In this document: in pieces, positions 27,282 to 35,501 of the stretch
Position numbering within the stretch: position 1 is the stretch's first letter
Layout of the letters: each line of letters opens with the position of its first letter
NCBI GenBank assembly: GCA_034665305.1
Contig: JAXDFZ010000011.1
Location: 310,001 to 374,000 of the forward strand
DNA from: DASXRU01 sp034665305
Lineage (GTDB): Bacteria; Acidobacteriota; Blastocatellia; Pyrinomonadales; Pyrinomonadaceae
Length of the DNA stretch: 64,000 nt
Direction: 5' to 3'
Notes under the pieces: model-generated
Seen by the model: the letters and a program-made list of their open reading frames with translations, nothing else
What the model was told of the DNA's origin: nothing
Database searches by the model: none
Position numbers and translations under genes: made by a program

Positions 27282-27518
27282 CGCGTTGAATCTGATCGTC
27301 TCCACACAAGTTCAGGCTGCGGGGGAAAGAAATAATAACATGGAGAGAGAAGAACGGATCGCGAAGGCGTTCCGACAGGGAGGAAACTAAGATGCCGGAC
27401 GTGGCGTGAATAGATGCTCACACGTCGAACCCGCCCGGATCGTGAGTTCATGCTCAACTAGGTTCGTTGACATTGCCGTCGACGCGCTCATAGAATCCAG
27501 ATGTTTCAACTTTGAAAA

Positions 27519-28187
27519 GTGGCACGCAATCACGAACCGGTTACGATTGAGAAGATTCGCGCCACACACAAGGCGCGTCGCGAGGAGATTCGCGCCCGGC
27601 TCCTGGAGTTTGATCATTTGTGGCAGACAGCTTCAGATGATCAGTTGTGGGAAGAGCTGGTCTTCTGCATCTTTACTGCCGGAGCTTCGGCCCGCATGGG
27701 CCTGAGTGCGATCGAGGCAGTGCGGCCGCTGCTCGCGAACGGCCGGTCACAGCAGATGACGCGCGCGCTGATAAAGGCTCGCGCCCATCGTTATCCGGCG
27801 GCCCGCCCCGGGTATATCGTAGTCACGCGACGTTACTTGCAGCGGAACGTCGGAATGCAATTGAGGCATCAGCTGCTAAGCTTCAGCGATCCTGTAGCTC
27901 GCAGAGATTGGCTGGCGCAAGAGCCCGAGATCAAAGGCCTCAGTTACAAGGAATCCAGCCATTTCCTGCGCAATATCGGGTTCAAAGGTTATGGCATCCT
28001 GGATAAGCATGTACTGAGATGTCTGTCCGAGATAGGTGTTATCGAATCTTCGAAACCGCCGGGTACGCGCCGTCAGTACCTGGCGATAGAGTCGACGATG
28101 CGTGACTTTGCGGGCAACGCCGGCATCGATTTCGATGAACTGGATCTGGTTCTATGGTCCATGAAGACCGGCGAGATTCTGAAATAG
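27519..28187 (+). CDS. Ogg2-type 8-oxoguanine DNA glycosylase/lyase
   Basis: Protein of 222 aa resembling archaeal-type Ogg2 N-glycosylase/DNA lyases, which excise 8-oxoguanine. The HhH catalytic region reads GLSYKESSHFLRNIG with the Schiff-base Lys K144, and ILDKHVL with the catalytic Asp D162. It lacks the N-terminal domain of eukaryotic/E. coli-type OGG1/MutM. Start codon GTG. It stands alone between divergent dacB and the retropepsin-like gene. Confidence 0.86.
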   Translation: MARNHEPVTIEKIRATHKARREEIRARLLEFDHLWQTASDDQLWEELVFCIFTAGASARMGLSAIEAVRPLLANGRSQQMTRALIKARAHRYPAARPGYIVVTRRYLQRNVGMQLRHQLLSFSDPVARRDWLAQEPEIKGLSYKESSHFLRNIGFKGYGILDKHVLRCLSEIGVIESSKPPGTRRQYLAIESTMRDFAGNAGIDFDELDLVLWSMKTGEILK

Positions 28188-28250
28188 CTCAAGAACTTTA
28201 GGTTGCTCGTGGCATCCGTCTACGAAGTTAACCCATCCCACTAACCGAAA

Positions 28251-29888
28251 ATGACCCACAGCGCAAATCATTCCAACCGGACGCACATGATCGTCGCCGT
28301 GGTCGCGATAGTGATCTGGTTAGCGGTTTTGCCTGGCTTGTCTTTCGGCGTGACTGCTGACGATAAGCTTCGCAATCGTGCGGAACGGGCGCTGCGCAGC
28401 GGCGATTATGAAACCGCCGTAAAACTTTTTCATGAAGCACTGGCAAAAGATGCGGGCGACGTGGATGCGCGCCTGGGGCTAAGCTTCGCACTTCTTAAAC
28501 AACGGAACCTGCGGGACTGCTTCGATCATGCCGCGCGCGTCATCGCTGCCGATCCACTCAATGCCCGGGCGCACTCGCTGTTGGGTTCTGCCGTCCTGGC
28601 CTCTGGCGACTTTCGCCTGTCGGTAGAAGAGTTTCGTACCGCGCTCAGCTTGAAAGACAATGACGCATTGGCGATCGCCGGACTGGCGATGGTCGATTTT
28701 TACGAGAATCGTTTGGATGCTTGTTTGATCGGATTGCGACGCGCCATCGCCCTGGATTCGAAAGAGGCGGATTATGTCTTCAGCCTGGGCCAGGCCGCGG
28801 CGCGTAGTGAGCGCTTTAAGGAAGCGGCCGACGCTTATGAGCGGTTCTTATTAATCACGCCGCGGACTGACGAAGATCGTCGCGCTCGGATCCAGGGGCT
28901 AATTGATTTTCTGCGCTACCTCGGTAAGCAAGGTTCGTTGTACCAGAACACCGGGGCCAGCCGCAGTGTCGTTCAGTTTCAGTCGCAGGATTCGCGGCCA
29001 TTAATCTCCGTGCGAATCAACGGCTCAAAAGAAATTTTGCGATTCGTGCTGGATACCGGTTCGGGAATGTCAGTGATCTCGGAGGAGACAGCCAGGCGCC
29101 TGGGCCTCCGTCCCGTAGCGCGCGGTGGTCAGGCCCGTGCCGTTGGCGGTGGCGGCCGCTTCGAAATCGTTTACGGTTATTTGTCATCGATGGAGATTGG
29201 CGGCGCGCGAATCGAAAACGTTCCCGTCTATATTCGCCGGTTTTATGACGATAAGACTCCGGTCGATGGCTTTATTGGTCTGTCGGTAATTTCAAAGTTT
29301 CTGGCGGTCGTCGACTACGGGGACCAGACGCTTTCGCTCTCCAAACCACGCGGTGCCGAAGGTTTGGCGACCCTGAACTTCAAAAAAGATGGCGTTCCCG
29401 ATACCGAAAACCGGAATAGCTCAGCCATTCAACTGCCGATTCGTACTACCTCCAGTGGCTTCCTCAGCGGCGAGGTGCATATCGACGGTATCGAACGCCA
29501 GCAAAATTTTATTATCGATACCGGCGCCAGTGTCTCCGTGATTTCGGAAAAGCTCGCGGCACTCGACGAGACTCAATCATTTTTGCAACCGACCCGCATG
29601 CGAGTTTTCGGCGCCGCCGGCGTGACCGAGAACGTGAAGATGGTGGTACTTCCGCGAGTCGCGCTCGGTGCGCACGCGCGCGAACGCATTGACGCAGCCA
29701 TTCTCGATCTGGAACCGATTAACGAAACGGCCGGGTTCAACCAAAGCGGAATTCTGGGCGGCAATTTTCTGCGACACTTCAGCATCGCTTTCGATTTTCA
29801 AAGAGGACTTATTCGTTTGCTGCCGTTGACGTCCAGGGCTGCGGAAAAAGACAGCACCCCGAATATTCCGGAAGTGGATGCGCCATGA
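28251..29888 (+). CDS. TPR protein with two retropepsin-like aspartic protease domains
   Basis: Protein of 545 aa. A signal peptide or anchor (about 12-34) is followed by four to five TPR repeats (about 38-215) and two pepsin-like half-domains with active-site motifs VLDTGSGMSVIS (D268) and IIDTGASVSVIS (D423). Each has the later hydrophobic-Gly motif (FIGLSVISKF, ILGGNFLRHF). Single-chain double DTG proteins of this kind occur in several bacterial phyla; their substrates are not known. The stop overlaps the PIN gene start by 4 bp. Confidence 0.87.
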   Translation: MTHSANHSNRTHMIVAVVAIVIWLAVLPGLSFGVTADDKLRNRAERALRSGDYETAVKLFHEALAKDAGDVDARLGLSFALLKQRNLRDCFDHAARVIAADPLNARAHSLLGSAVLASGDFRLSVEEFRTALSLKDNDALAIAGLAMVDFYENRLDACLIGLRRAIALDSKEADYVFSLGQAAARSERFKEAADAYERFLLITPRTDEDRRARIQGLIDFLRYLGKQGSLYQNTGASRSVVQFQSQDSRPLISVRINGSKEILRFVLDTGSGMSVISEETARRLGLRPVARGGQARAVGGGGRFEIVYGYLSSMEIGGARIENVPVYIRRFYDDKTPVDGFIGLSVISKFLAVVDYGDQTLSLSKPRGAEGLATLNFKKDGVPDTENRNSSAIQLPIRTTSSGFLSGEVHIDGIERQQNFIIDTGASVSVISEKLAALDETQSFLQPTRMRVFGAAGVTENVKMVVLPRVALGAHARERIDAAILDLEPINETAGFNQSGILGGNFLRHFSIAFDFQRGLIRLLPLTSRAAEKDSTPNIPEVDAP

Positions 29889-30367
29889 AGGCAGGCCTCT
29901 ATCTCGAGACTTCCGTGGTCGGCGCTTATCTGGACAACGGTGAACCGTTTCGCCGCGATCTGACGATTCGTTGGTGGGAACACGAAATGTCGGAATACCG
30001 CGCCTTCGTTTCGCCGTTGGTGACTCGGGAGTTGGAGCGGGTGCAGGAACCTCACCGTACCGGCTATCTGAAGTTGATTCGTGATTTGCCGGCGGTGGAA
30101 TTAACGGAAGAAGTTGCCATCCTGGCCGAAGGTTATATCGCTCGCGGCATTTTCAATCGCAAGTACATCGCCGACGCACTTCACGTTGCCATTGCCTCAT
30201 TCCACAAAATAGACTATCTAGTGACTTGGAATTTCGGACATCTCGCGAATGTACGGCGGCAGGCGCGCATACGTCTCTTTAATACCGCGGCCGGATTCTT
30301 TGTGCCGATGATCGTAACTCCGGAGTTTTTAGTTTCAGAAACAACCGAGACGGAACAGTTGTCTTAG
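29885..30367 (+). CDS. PIN-domain ribonuclease, likely VapC-like toxin
   Basis: Protein of 160 aa with PIN-fold landmarks: LYLETSVVGAYLD at the start (acidic E8 in place of the first Asp, as in one PIN subgroup), a central acidic helix, then ADALHVAIAS and LVTWNFGHLAN. PIN toxins cleave tRNA or other RNA. It overlaps the upstream gene by 4 bp and is followed 18 bp later by a small gene that may be its antitoxin, so the toxin comes first. Confidence 0.78.
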   Translation: MKAGLYLETSVVGAYLDNGEPFRRDLTIRWWEHEMSEYRAFVSPLVTRELERVQEPHRTGYLKLIRDLPAVELTEEVAILAEGYIARGIFNRKYIADALHVAIASFHKIDYLVTWNFGHLANVRRQARIRLFNTAAGFFVPMIVTPEFLVSETTETEQLS

Positions 30368-30385
30368 TTCAAGTGTCTTAGCACC

Positions 30386-30622
30386 ATGTATCGTAAACCT
30401 CGATTCCTTAAAGTGCTGCACGCCATTCGCGAACAGATGTCGCGTGAGGTGGATTACGACGTGGATCTGTTTGTGGAAATGGTGCGCGCGGGGGAACGGG
30501 CCAACGCCGGATCGCCGCGCCGCGTGCGCGCTTATCGCCTTCAAAAGAACGCGGCCGGTGTGCAAGGCGCCGCAGAGGTCGCGGCAGCAACGGAAAAACG
30601 ACGCAAGCGGGCGGCAAGGTAG
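30386..30622 (+). CDS. Small protein, putative antitoxin partner of the PIN gene
   Basis: Protein of 78 aa with a helical N-terminus (VLHAIREQMSREVDYDVDLF) and a basic Ala/Arg-rich tail. Small genes with an IREEhxxxxxYD-type motif commonly follow PIN genes of this subgroup and are annotated as their partners. No recognisable DNA-binding domain is visible, so the antitoxin role is inferred from position and motif. Confidence 0.6.
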   Translation: MYRKPRFLKVLHAIREQMSREVDYDVDLFVEMVRAGERANAGSPRRVRAYRLQKNAAGVQGAAEVAAATEKRRKRAAR

Positions 30623-30636
30623 AATGTATTTTTGAG

Positions 30637-31425
30637 ATGGATCTAACCTTCGAAACAATCGGCCTCGAAGTTCCCAGCGAAAAGGCCTTTAACTTTTTGG
30701 CTGAGCGCGCCGGCGATCAGGGCGAGCCGACGCAGCTCTCGCGGCGCGGTGCCGTGATCCATGGCCGCTGTTGGAAGTTAGGCGAAGGTCTAGAGGTTTG
30801 GACCGTTCTTTACGAATCGGGCACGGGCGACGTTTTCTACGCCAATTGCCGGCCGGGCTTTCGCGCTCGCTATGCGCAACGCATCAGTCCCTGGGCGCTG
30901 ACCGAATACGATGAAGAGGGGGAGGCCGTCGTGCACGGTTACTGTGATGGCACCGACACGGAAATCCTTTTCGAGTTGCAGAATTTGACTGAAGTGGGCT
31001 CGGCTGGTTTTTGTGCCCAGGAACTGCAGGTGGGCCTTTGCGGTTTGGCTTACCGGGCGCGCATTTGCCGGCGCGACATGAAGAGCCGCTGGATGTCCCT
31101 GGAACGCTCGGCGCCATCGCGCGCGGGCCACGAGAACGACTGGAGTCTGCGAGGCCGCGTGATTGCCTTCAAGCCGTTGCGCAATCCACTCTCCGGCAGT
31201 GAGCTTTACTGGATCTACGTTGACGTGGAAAAACTGAAATTGGAAGTGCTCGTCAATCGCCGGGCCCTCGGCGGCGACTTGCTGCAGGTTGGCTCGACGC
31301 TCTCGGCGGAAGTATGGCTGCAAGGTCACGTCCTTGACGAGCGGACGCTGCGGTCACGATACGAAGGCGTCGATCGTGCGTACGCCAGAGCGAAGTTTTG
31401 GTCCACCCTGCGAAGGGAAAATTAG
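30637..31425 (+). CDS. Conserved hypothetical protein
   Basis: Protein of 262 aa that I do not recognise. It is soluble, with no signal peptide or membrane segment, mixed alpha/beta, with seven Cys, a WTVLYESGTGDVFYANCRP segment and a C-terminal half rich in beta strands (LYWIYVDVEKLKLEVLVN). It begins 14 bp after the small partner gene of the PIN toxin and could be co-transcribed with it. Confidence 0.6.
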   Translation: MDLTFETIGLEVPSEKAFNFLAERAGDQGEPTQLSRRGAVIHGRCWKLGEGLEVWTVLYESGTGDVFYANCRPGFRARYAQRISPWALTEYDEEGEAVVHGYCDGTDTEILFELQNLTEVGSAGFCAQELQVGLCGLAYRARICRRDMKSRWMSLERSAPSRAGHENDWSLRGRVIAFKPLRNPLSGSELYWIYVDVEKLKLEVLVNRRALGGDLLQVGSTLSAEVWLQGHVLDERTLRSRYEGVDRAYARAKFWSTLRREN

Positions 31426-31510
31426 CAGCAGCCAGTAGTCCCGCTCGAGAATCAGCACGCGCCCGCGGGCGCTTTCTGAGTTCCGACGAACTTCTGGCTT
31501 TTTGATTTTC

Positions 31511-32101
31511 ATGAAGCGTCTAATTGTCATCGTGGGACTGCTGATCGCCGGCGCGGTGGCGGCCTACTATGCCCACCAGTACTGGCTGCATCGCTACGAC
31601 GATTTGATTGCGCGTCAGGCGGCGAAGTATCAAGTGGATCCTGATCTGGTTTGGAGCATCATCTACGAAGAAACATATTTCAGCCCGTGGAAGAATGGGA
31701 AAGCCGGCGAGATCGGCTTGATGCAAGTCATGCCGGCAGTCGGGCGCGAGTGGGCCACCGAAAACGGCGCGCGCGACATCGAGCGGCAGATTGCCGCGAA
31801 TCCCTCCGATGCGTTGAAGGACCCGCAACGGAACATCGATGTCGGTTGCTGGTATCTGCAGAAGTTCAACGAATTGTACCGCGACACACCGGACCGGGAA
31901 ACGCGCATGCTGGCGGCGTACAACGCCGGACCTGGCAGAGCCGCGGACTGGAACCGGACGGCGAATGGGGCGCGGCCGTTGACTGCCGAAGAATTCATCG
32001 CGCGCATCGATATTGCTTCGACCAGGGCCTATGTCACTTCGGTATTTGAACGCTATCGCAAAGTCAAAGCGTCAGGCGCCGGTATCGCACAGGGAAGATA
32101 G
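31511..32101 (+). CDS. Membrane-anchored SLT-type lytic transglycosylase
   Basis: About 196 aa. An N-terminal membrane anchor (about 3-20) precedes a soluble lytic murein transglycosylase domain of the Slt70/MltC type: catalytic Glu in IIYEETYFSP, GEIGLMQVMP, and AAYNAGPGRAADW. It cleaves the MurNAc-GlcNAc bond of peptidoglycan. The ATG at 31511 is preferred over the TTG at 31502. The CAGTGGG array starts 10 bp after the stop. Confidence 0.9.
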   Translation: MKRLIVIVGLLIAGAVAAYYAHQYWLHRYDDLIARQAAKYQVDPDLVWSIIYEETYFSPWKNGKAGEIGLMQVMPAVGREWATENGARDIERQIAANPSDALKDPQRNIDVGCWYLQKFNELYRDTPDRETRMLAAYNAGPGRAADWNRTANGARPLTAEEFIARIDIASTRAYVTSVFERYRKVKASGAGIAQGR

Positions 32102-32110
32102 GTGGAAAGT

Positions 32111-32362
32111 GAGCAGTTAGCAGTGGGCAGTGGGCAGTGGGCAGTGGGCAGTAAGCAGTGGGCAGTGGGCAGTGAGCAGTGGGCAGTGGGCAGTGAGCAG
32201 TGGGCAGTGGGCAGTGAGCAGTGGGCAGTGGGCAGTGCGCAGTGAGCAGTAACAGTAAGCAGTCGCAGTAGGGAGTAAAAAGAAAGCAGCGTGTGGGGAG
32301 TGAGCATAACCTAACTGCCCACTGCCCACTGCCCACTGCCCACTGCCCACTGCCCACCGCCC
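32111..32362. repeat. Large inverted heptamer array, CAGTGGG/ACTGCCC
   Basis: The left arm has 20 consecutive 7-mers ending in CAGT (32111-32250; GGGCAGT, GAGCAGT, AAGCAGT variants). After a 63-bp spacer the right arm has six perfect ACTGCCC copies and one ACCGCCC (32314-32362). The arms are reverse complements. It lies between two plus-strand genes. Confidence 0.95.
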
Positions 32363-32392
32363 ACTTTCCCAATCGCCTCTCGATCAAGATCA

Positions 32393-33748
32393 ATGACCAA
32401 GCTCTATTGCGCTCGTTGGGTCGTGCCCGTTTCTTCGCCCTTAATTGAGGACGGAGCGGTCGCCGTCGAAGGTCCCACCATCGTTGCAGTCGGCCCGCGC
32501 GGAGAGGTCGCCGGAAAATTTCCCGGGTCGCAGGAAATCGACTTTGGCAGCGCAGTCATCATTCCGGGCCTGATCAACGCGCACACGCATTTGGAACTGA
32601 CGGTAATGCGCGGCTTCCTGGAGCGCGAGGAAAGCGATTTCTTTGCGTGGCTGAGAAAACTCACGCGGGCGCGCCTGCGGATGAATTCCGAGGATATTCT
32701 GGCTTCTGCGACGTGGGGAGCGATCGAGGCAGCCCGCGCAGGTATCACGTGCGTCGCCGACGCCAGCGACTCAGCGAAGCAAAGCATGCAAGCGTTGCAC
32801 AGTGTGGGCCTGCGAGGAATCGTTTACCAGGAATCGTTTGGTCCCGATGCGCAGTTCGCGCTTGAGAACCTCGAAAAACTGCAGCAGAAAATTCAATCGC
32901 TGCGACAGATTGAAACGCCATTGGTGCGCGCCGGAGTTTCGCCGCATTCTCCTTATACCGTCAGCACTGCGCAGCTGGAATTGATTGCCGATTTTGCCTT
33001 AAGAGATAACCTCCCCCTGATGATGCATGCGGCTGAATCGCAAGCCGAGCACCTCCTGTTGAATAGTGGCGGCGGCGCCTTTGCTGACAATCTGAGGGAG
33101 CGCAGTATCGAATGGCACACGCCGGGCACCACGCCCATTCAGTATCTGGCACAGCATGGCGTGCTGGAAACGAAACCGTTGCTCGCCCACTGCATAACGG
33201 TTGATGACGCCGACATCGCGATCCTGAAGGAAACCAACACCGGTGTCGCCCACTGTCCCAAATCGAACGCGAAGCTCGGACATGGTCATGCCCCTTATGC
33301 AAAGTTTCTCGCGCGAGGTTTGAACGTTGGGATCGGAAGCGATTCAGTAGCCAGCAATAATACCTGCGACATTATTGAGGAAGCCCGCTTTGCCACGCTC
33401 CTGAGCCGGGCAGTCAGTACTTCTGCGGAAGAGCGCAGCCAAGCCACTGCGGAGTCCGCATTGTTTTGCGCGACACTGGGCGGAGCTCGTGCGTTGGGTA
33501 TGGGCCACCACGTCGGCTCACTTGCCGAAGGATTGCAGGCAGATCTTGCTGTCGTCGGGCTGGACGCTGTTCACCAACAACCAGTCAGGGATCCTGTTGC
33601 GGCACTGATTTTTTCTTCTACTGCCGGCGATGTACTGGCGACGTACGTTGCGGGCCGTGAGATCTACCATCGTGGTTTGATCAAGACCGTTGACGAAGAG
33701 GCCGTGAAAACGGATCTACTCCGCGCTAAGAACAAGATGGGTGCCTGA
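32393..33748 (+). CDS. Amidohydrolase of the MtaD/SAH-deaminase type
   Basis: Metal-dependent deaminase, 451 aa, of the amidohydrolase superfamily. HTHLELT gives the first metal His pair, PHSPYT and HAAES contribute further His residues, and GIGSDSVASNN carries the metal Asp. Best resemblance is to 5-methylthioadenosine/S-adenosylhomocysteine deaminases and related aminohydrolases; the exact substrate cannot be read from the sequence. Confidence 0.85.
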   Translation: MTKLYCARWVVPVSSPLIEDGAVAVEGPTIVAVGPRGEVAGKFPGSQEIDFGSAVIIPGLINAHTHLELTVMRGFLEREESDFFAWLRKLTRARLRMNSEDILASATWGAIEAARAGITCVADASDSAKQSMQALHSVGLRGIVYQESFGPDAQFALENLEKLQQKIQSLRQIETPLVRAGVSPHSPYTVSTAQLELIADFALRDNLPLMMHAAESQAEHLLLNSGGGAFADNLRERSIEWHTPGTTPIQYLAQHGVLETKPLLAHCITVDDADIAILKETNTGVAHCPKSNAKLGHGHAPYAKFLARGLNVGIGSDSVASNNTCDIIEEARFATLLSRAVSTSAEERSQATAESALFCATLGGARALGMGHHVGSLAEGLQADLAVVGLDAVHQQPVRDPVAALIFSSTAGDVLATYVAGREIYHRGLIKTVDEEAVKTDLLRAKNKMGA

Positions 33749-33817
33749 ACTCGCTTTCGTTCCGTTCCCACGCCAGACCGGACATCCCTGTCTTCTGCTT
33801 CAGTCATCTGACTCCAC

Positions 33818-34666
33818 ATGAAGTTTCTGAAAACAAGTCTGGTAATTGCGATAGTGTTGCAGGTGGTGAGCGCTGCCCAGGAGCAGCGGACCTTGCAAAA
33901 AGATCCGGCCCCCGCAAATCAGCAGACCAAGACACTTTTAGAAGGCAGCCACTCGGAAATAACCAAGCCGTTCATCGCCGTGGCCCGCGAACCCGGAACG
34001 TACGCTCAACTGCGCAAGATGGTGCCTGCCCTTCCTGTTTTGCTTGATTCGGTTTTTGAGCACAACCTCGTTATCGCGGCCTTCATGGGTGAACGAAACA
34101 CTGGTGGCTACAGCGTCGATATCACGCAAGATGGGCACGGCGTGGTCCAGGTCATTGCTAAGGAGCCCGCCAAGAGCGGGATGGTTACTCAGGTCCTAAC
34201 CACTCCCTTCAAAGTGGTATCGCTGCCCACTCGGCCCTGGAACGGCTTGGACGCATCATCCATCTGGCAGCAAGCACTGGCGAAGTACCACGTGACCCGC
34301 GGTGATTTCGCGAGCAGCGGAGGGATTATGGGGAGAAGGGAAGAATACGGCTTGCAAGGCAATGTCGGCGTGCTGCGCGAAGGCAAACTTGCGACGTTCG
34401 TTTTTCACTTGCAGAACTCAGACGGAACAAAAGCGCGGCTGCTGAAAGAAACCATCAGCGCCGTGATGGAAGGCGAGCAGGCAACAATTTATGCGATGAG
34501 CGCGGGCTCACTTGTACCGATGCCGCACGAGAACCTCGGCGCAACGGCAAAGTTCAGCAACAATCGCAATTCACTCGAGATCAATTTCAAGTCGCTGCCT
34601 TCAATGTTCGTGCGGGACGGCTATCAAGGCGAGGGAAGGATTGAGGCGGAGAGCGTTAGTAAATAA
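33818..34666 (+). CDS. Secreted PrcB-domain protein
   Basis: Protein of 282 aa with a signal peptide (MKFLKTSLVIAIVLQVVSAA). The middle (about 88-140, AAFMGERNTGGYSVDI through TTPFKVVSLP) matches the PrcB_C domain found in a spirochaete protease complex subunit and many secreted proteins. The remainder is unassigned. Its 3' end meets a heptamer array. Confidence 0.75.
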   Translation: MKFLKTSLVIAIVLQVVSAAQEQRTLQKDPAPANQQTKTLLEGSHSEITKPFIAVAREPGTYAQLRKMVPALPVLLDSVFEHNLVIAAFMGERNTGGYSVDITQDGHGVVQVIAKEPAKSGMVTQVLTTPFKVVSLPTRPWNGLDASSIWQQALAKYHVTRGDFASSGGIMGRREEYGLQGNVGVLREGKLATFVFHLQNSDGTKARLLKETISAVMEGEQATIYAMSAGSLVPMPHENLGATAKFSNNRNSLEINFKSLPSMFVRDGYQGEGRIEAESVSK

Positions 34667-34890
34667 TGAATGGTAAATGGTAAATAGTCGGGGCGGCGAA
34701 CTGGTAAATATTAAAAGGTAAATAGTAAATGGGAGGCGAACTGGTGAATAGTCAATCGTAAATAGTAAATGGAGAACGACAGTCAAACGCTGGTTTCTCT
34801 ATTCACTATTTACCATTCACTATTCACTATTTACTATTCACTATTTACCATTCACTATTTACCATTCACTATTTACCAATCACCATTCAC
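34665..34890. repeat. Inverted heptamer array, GTAAATG/GTGAATA family
   Basis: Left arm (about 34665-34770) has GTAAATG, GTAAATA, GTGAATA and similar units. The right arm (about 34795-34890) has ACTATTC, ACTATTT, ACCATTC, ACCATTT units, i.e. the reverse complements. It fills the gap between convergent genes and reaches the 3' end of the MOSC gene. Confidence 0.9.
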
Positions 34891-35354
34891 CCCTCACTTA
34901 CCACCGCACCTGGGCGTATAGTACCCTCCGTCAAAATCTGGGCCCGCAGGCCGCCTCGATGCACAAGTCCAGGTAAGACTTCCGGGCGGGAAATTCTTGC
35001 GAGATGTTTGCACGGCTCGCACAACTTAAGACCGCGCACCCTCACTTCGCCAATCAAAAACTCGCGGCCAACTAAGTGGTTGAGCGGTACGTCGCGCGTG
35101 ACGATATTGCGCCGGCTGAAACCCGTATCTACTTCCAGGCCCAGCTCTGAACGAAATGCTTCGATCGCTTCGCTTTCAATCAGAGTGAGTTCGCGATCAG
35201 GTTGTGGCCGGGAAAAAGTCCCGGTTTGCTGGAAATAGCGATCTCCTTCCAGTCCGAGCCCGGGAACAGCATGCGCTGCTTCAATCATCTGCATCTCGGC
35301 TTCCGCCGCCGGCGCGACGTACAGAGATACAACCGTGCCTTTGAACATACTCAA
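34887..35354 (-). CDS. MOSC domain protein
   Basis: Protein of 155 aa, a stand-alone MOSC (molybdenum cofactor sulfurase C-terminal) domain. Family residues include GDRYF, RRNIVTRDVPLN and the Cys in LCEPCKHL that would bind sulfur/molybdopterin. Such proteins may carry sulfur for molybdenum-enzyme maturation (YiiM/YuaD group). The last codons fall in repeat-like sequence. Start could be 35354 or 35348. Confidence 0.85.
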   Translation of the reverse strand: MSMFKGTVVSLYVAPAAEAEMQMIEAAHAVPGLGLEGDRYFQQTGTFSRPQPDRELTLIESEAIEAFRSELGLEVDTGFSRRNIVTRDVPLNHLVGREFLIGEVRVRGLKLCEPCKHLARISRPEVLPGLVHRGGLRAQILTEGTIRPGAVVSEG

Positions 35355-35360
35355 ACCCCC

Positions 35361-35500
35361 GTTGCGTTGTCAGAACCGCCTGCGCTAGCGGGCGGGCAGG
35401 CGATTGCGGACTGCGGATTTCAGATTGCGGATGTCAAAACACGACCGAAGCTTGCGCCATGAGATTCCGCAATCCGAAATCCGCATTCTGCAATCGGTAG
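35361..35500. repeat. GATTGCG-family heptamer array with GC-rich hairpin
   Basis: A palindromic stem (CCGCCTGCGCTAGCGGGCGG, about 35370-35389) is followed by GATTGCG, GACTGCG, GATTTCA, GATTGCG, GATGTCA heptamers to about 35435. The reverse-complement array (TCCGCAATCCGAAATCCGCA and on) lies at about 35465-35500. Located between two minus-strand genes. Confidence 0.85.
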
Positions 35501-35501
35501 G

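Noticed and set aside
32111..32362. Possible CRISPR array at the CAGTGGG repeat
   Set aside because: Units are contiguous 7-mers without spacers, and no cas genes are nearby.
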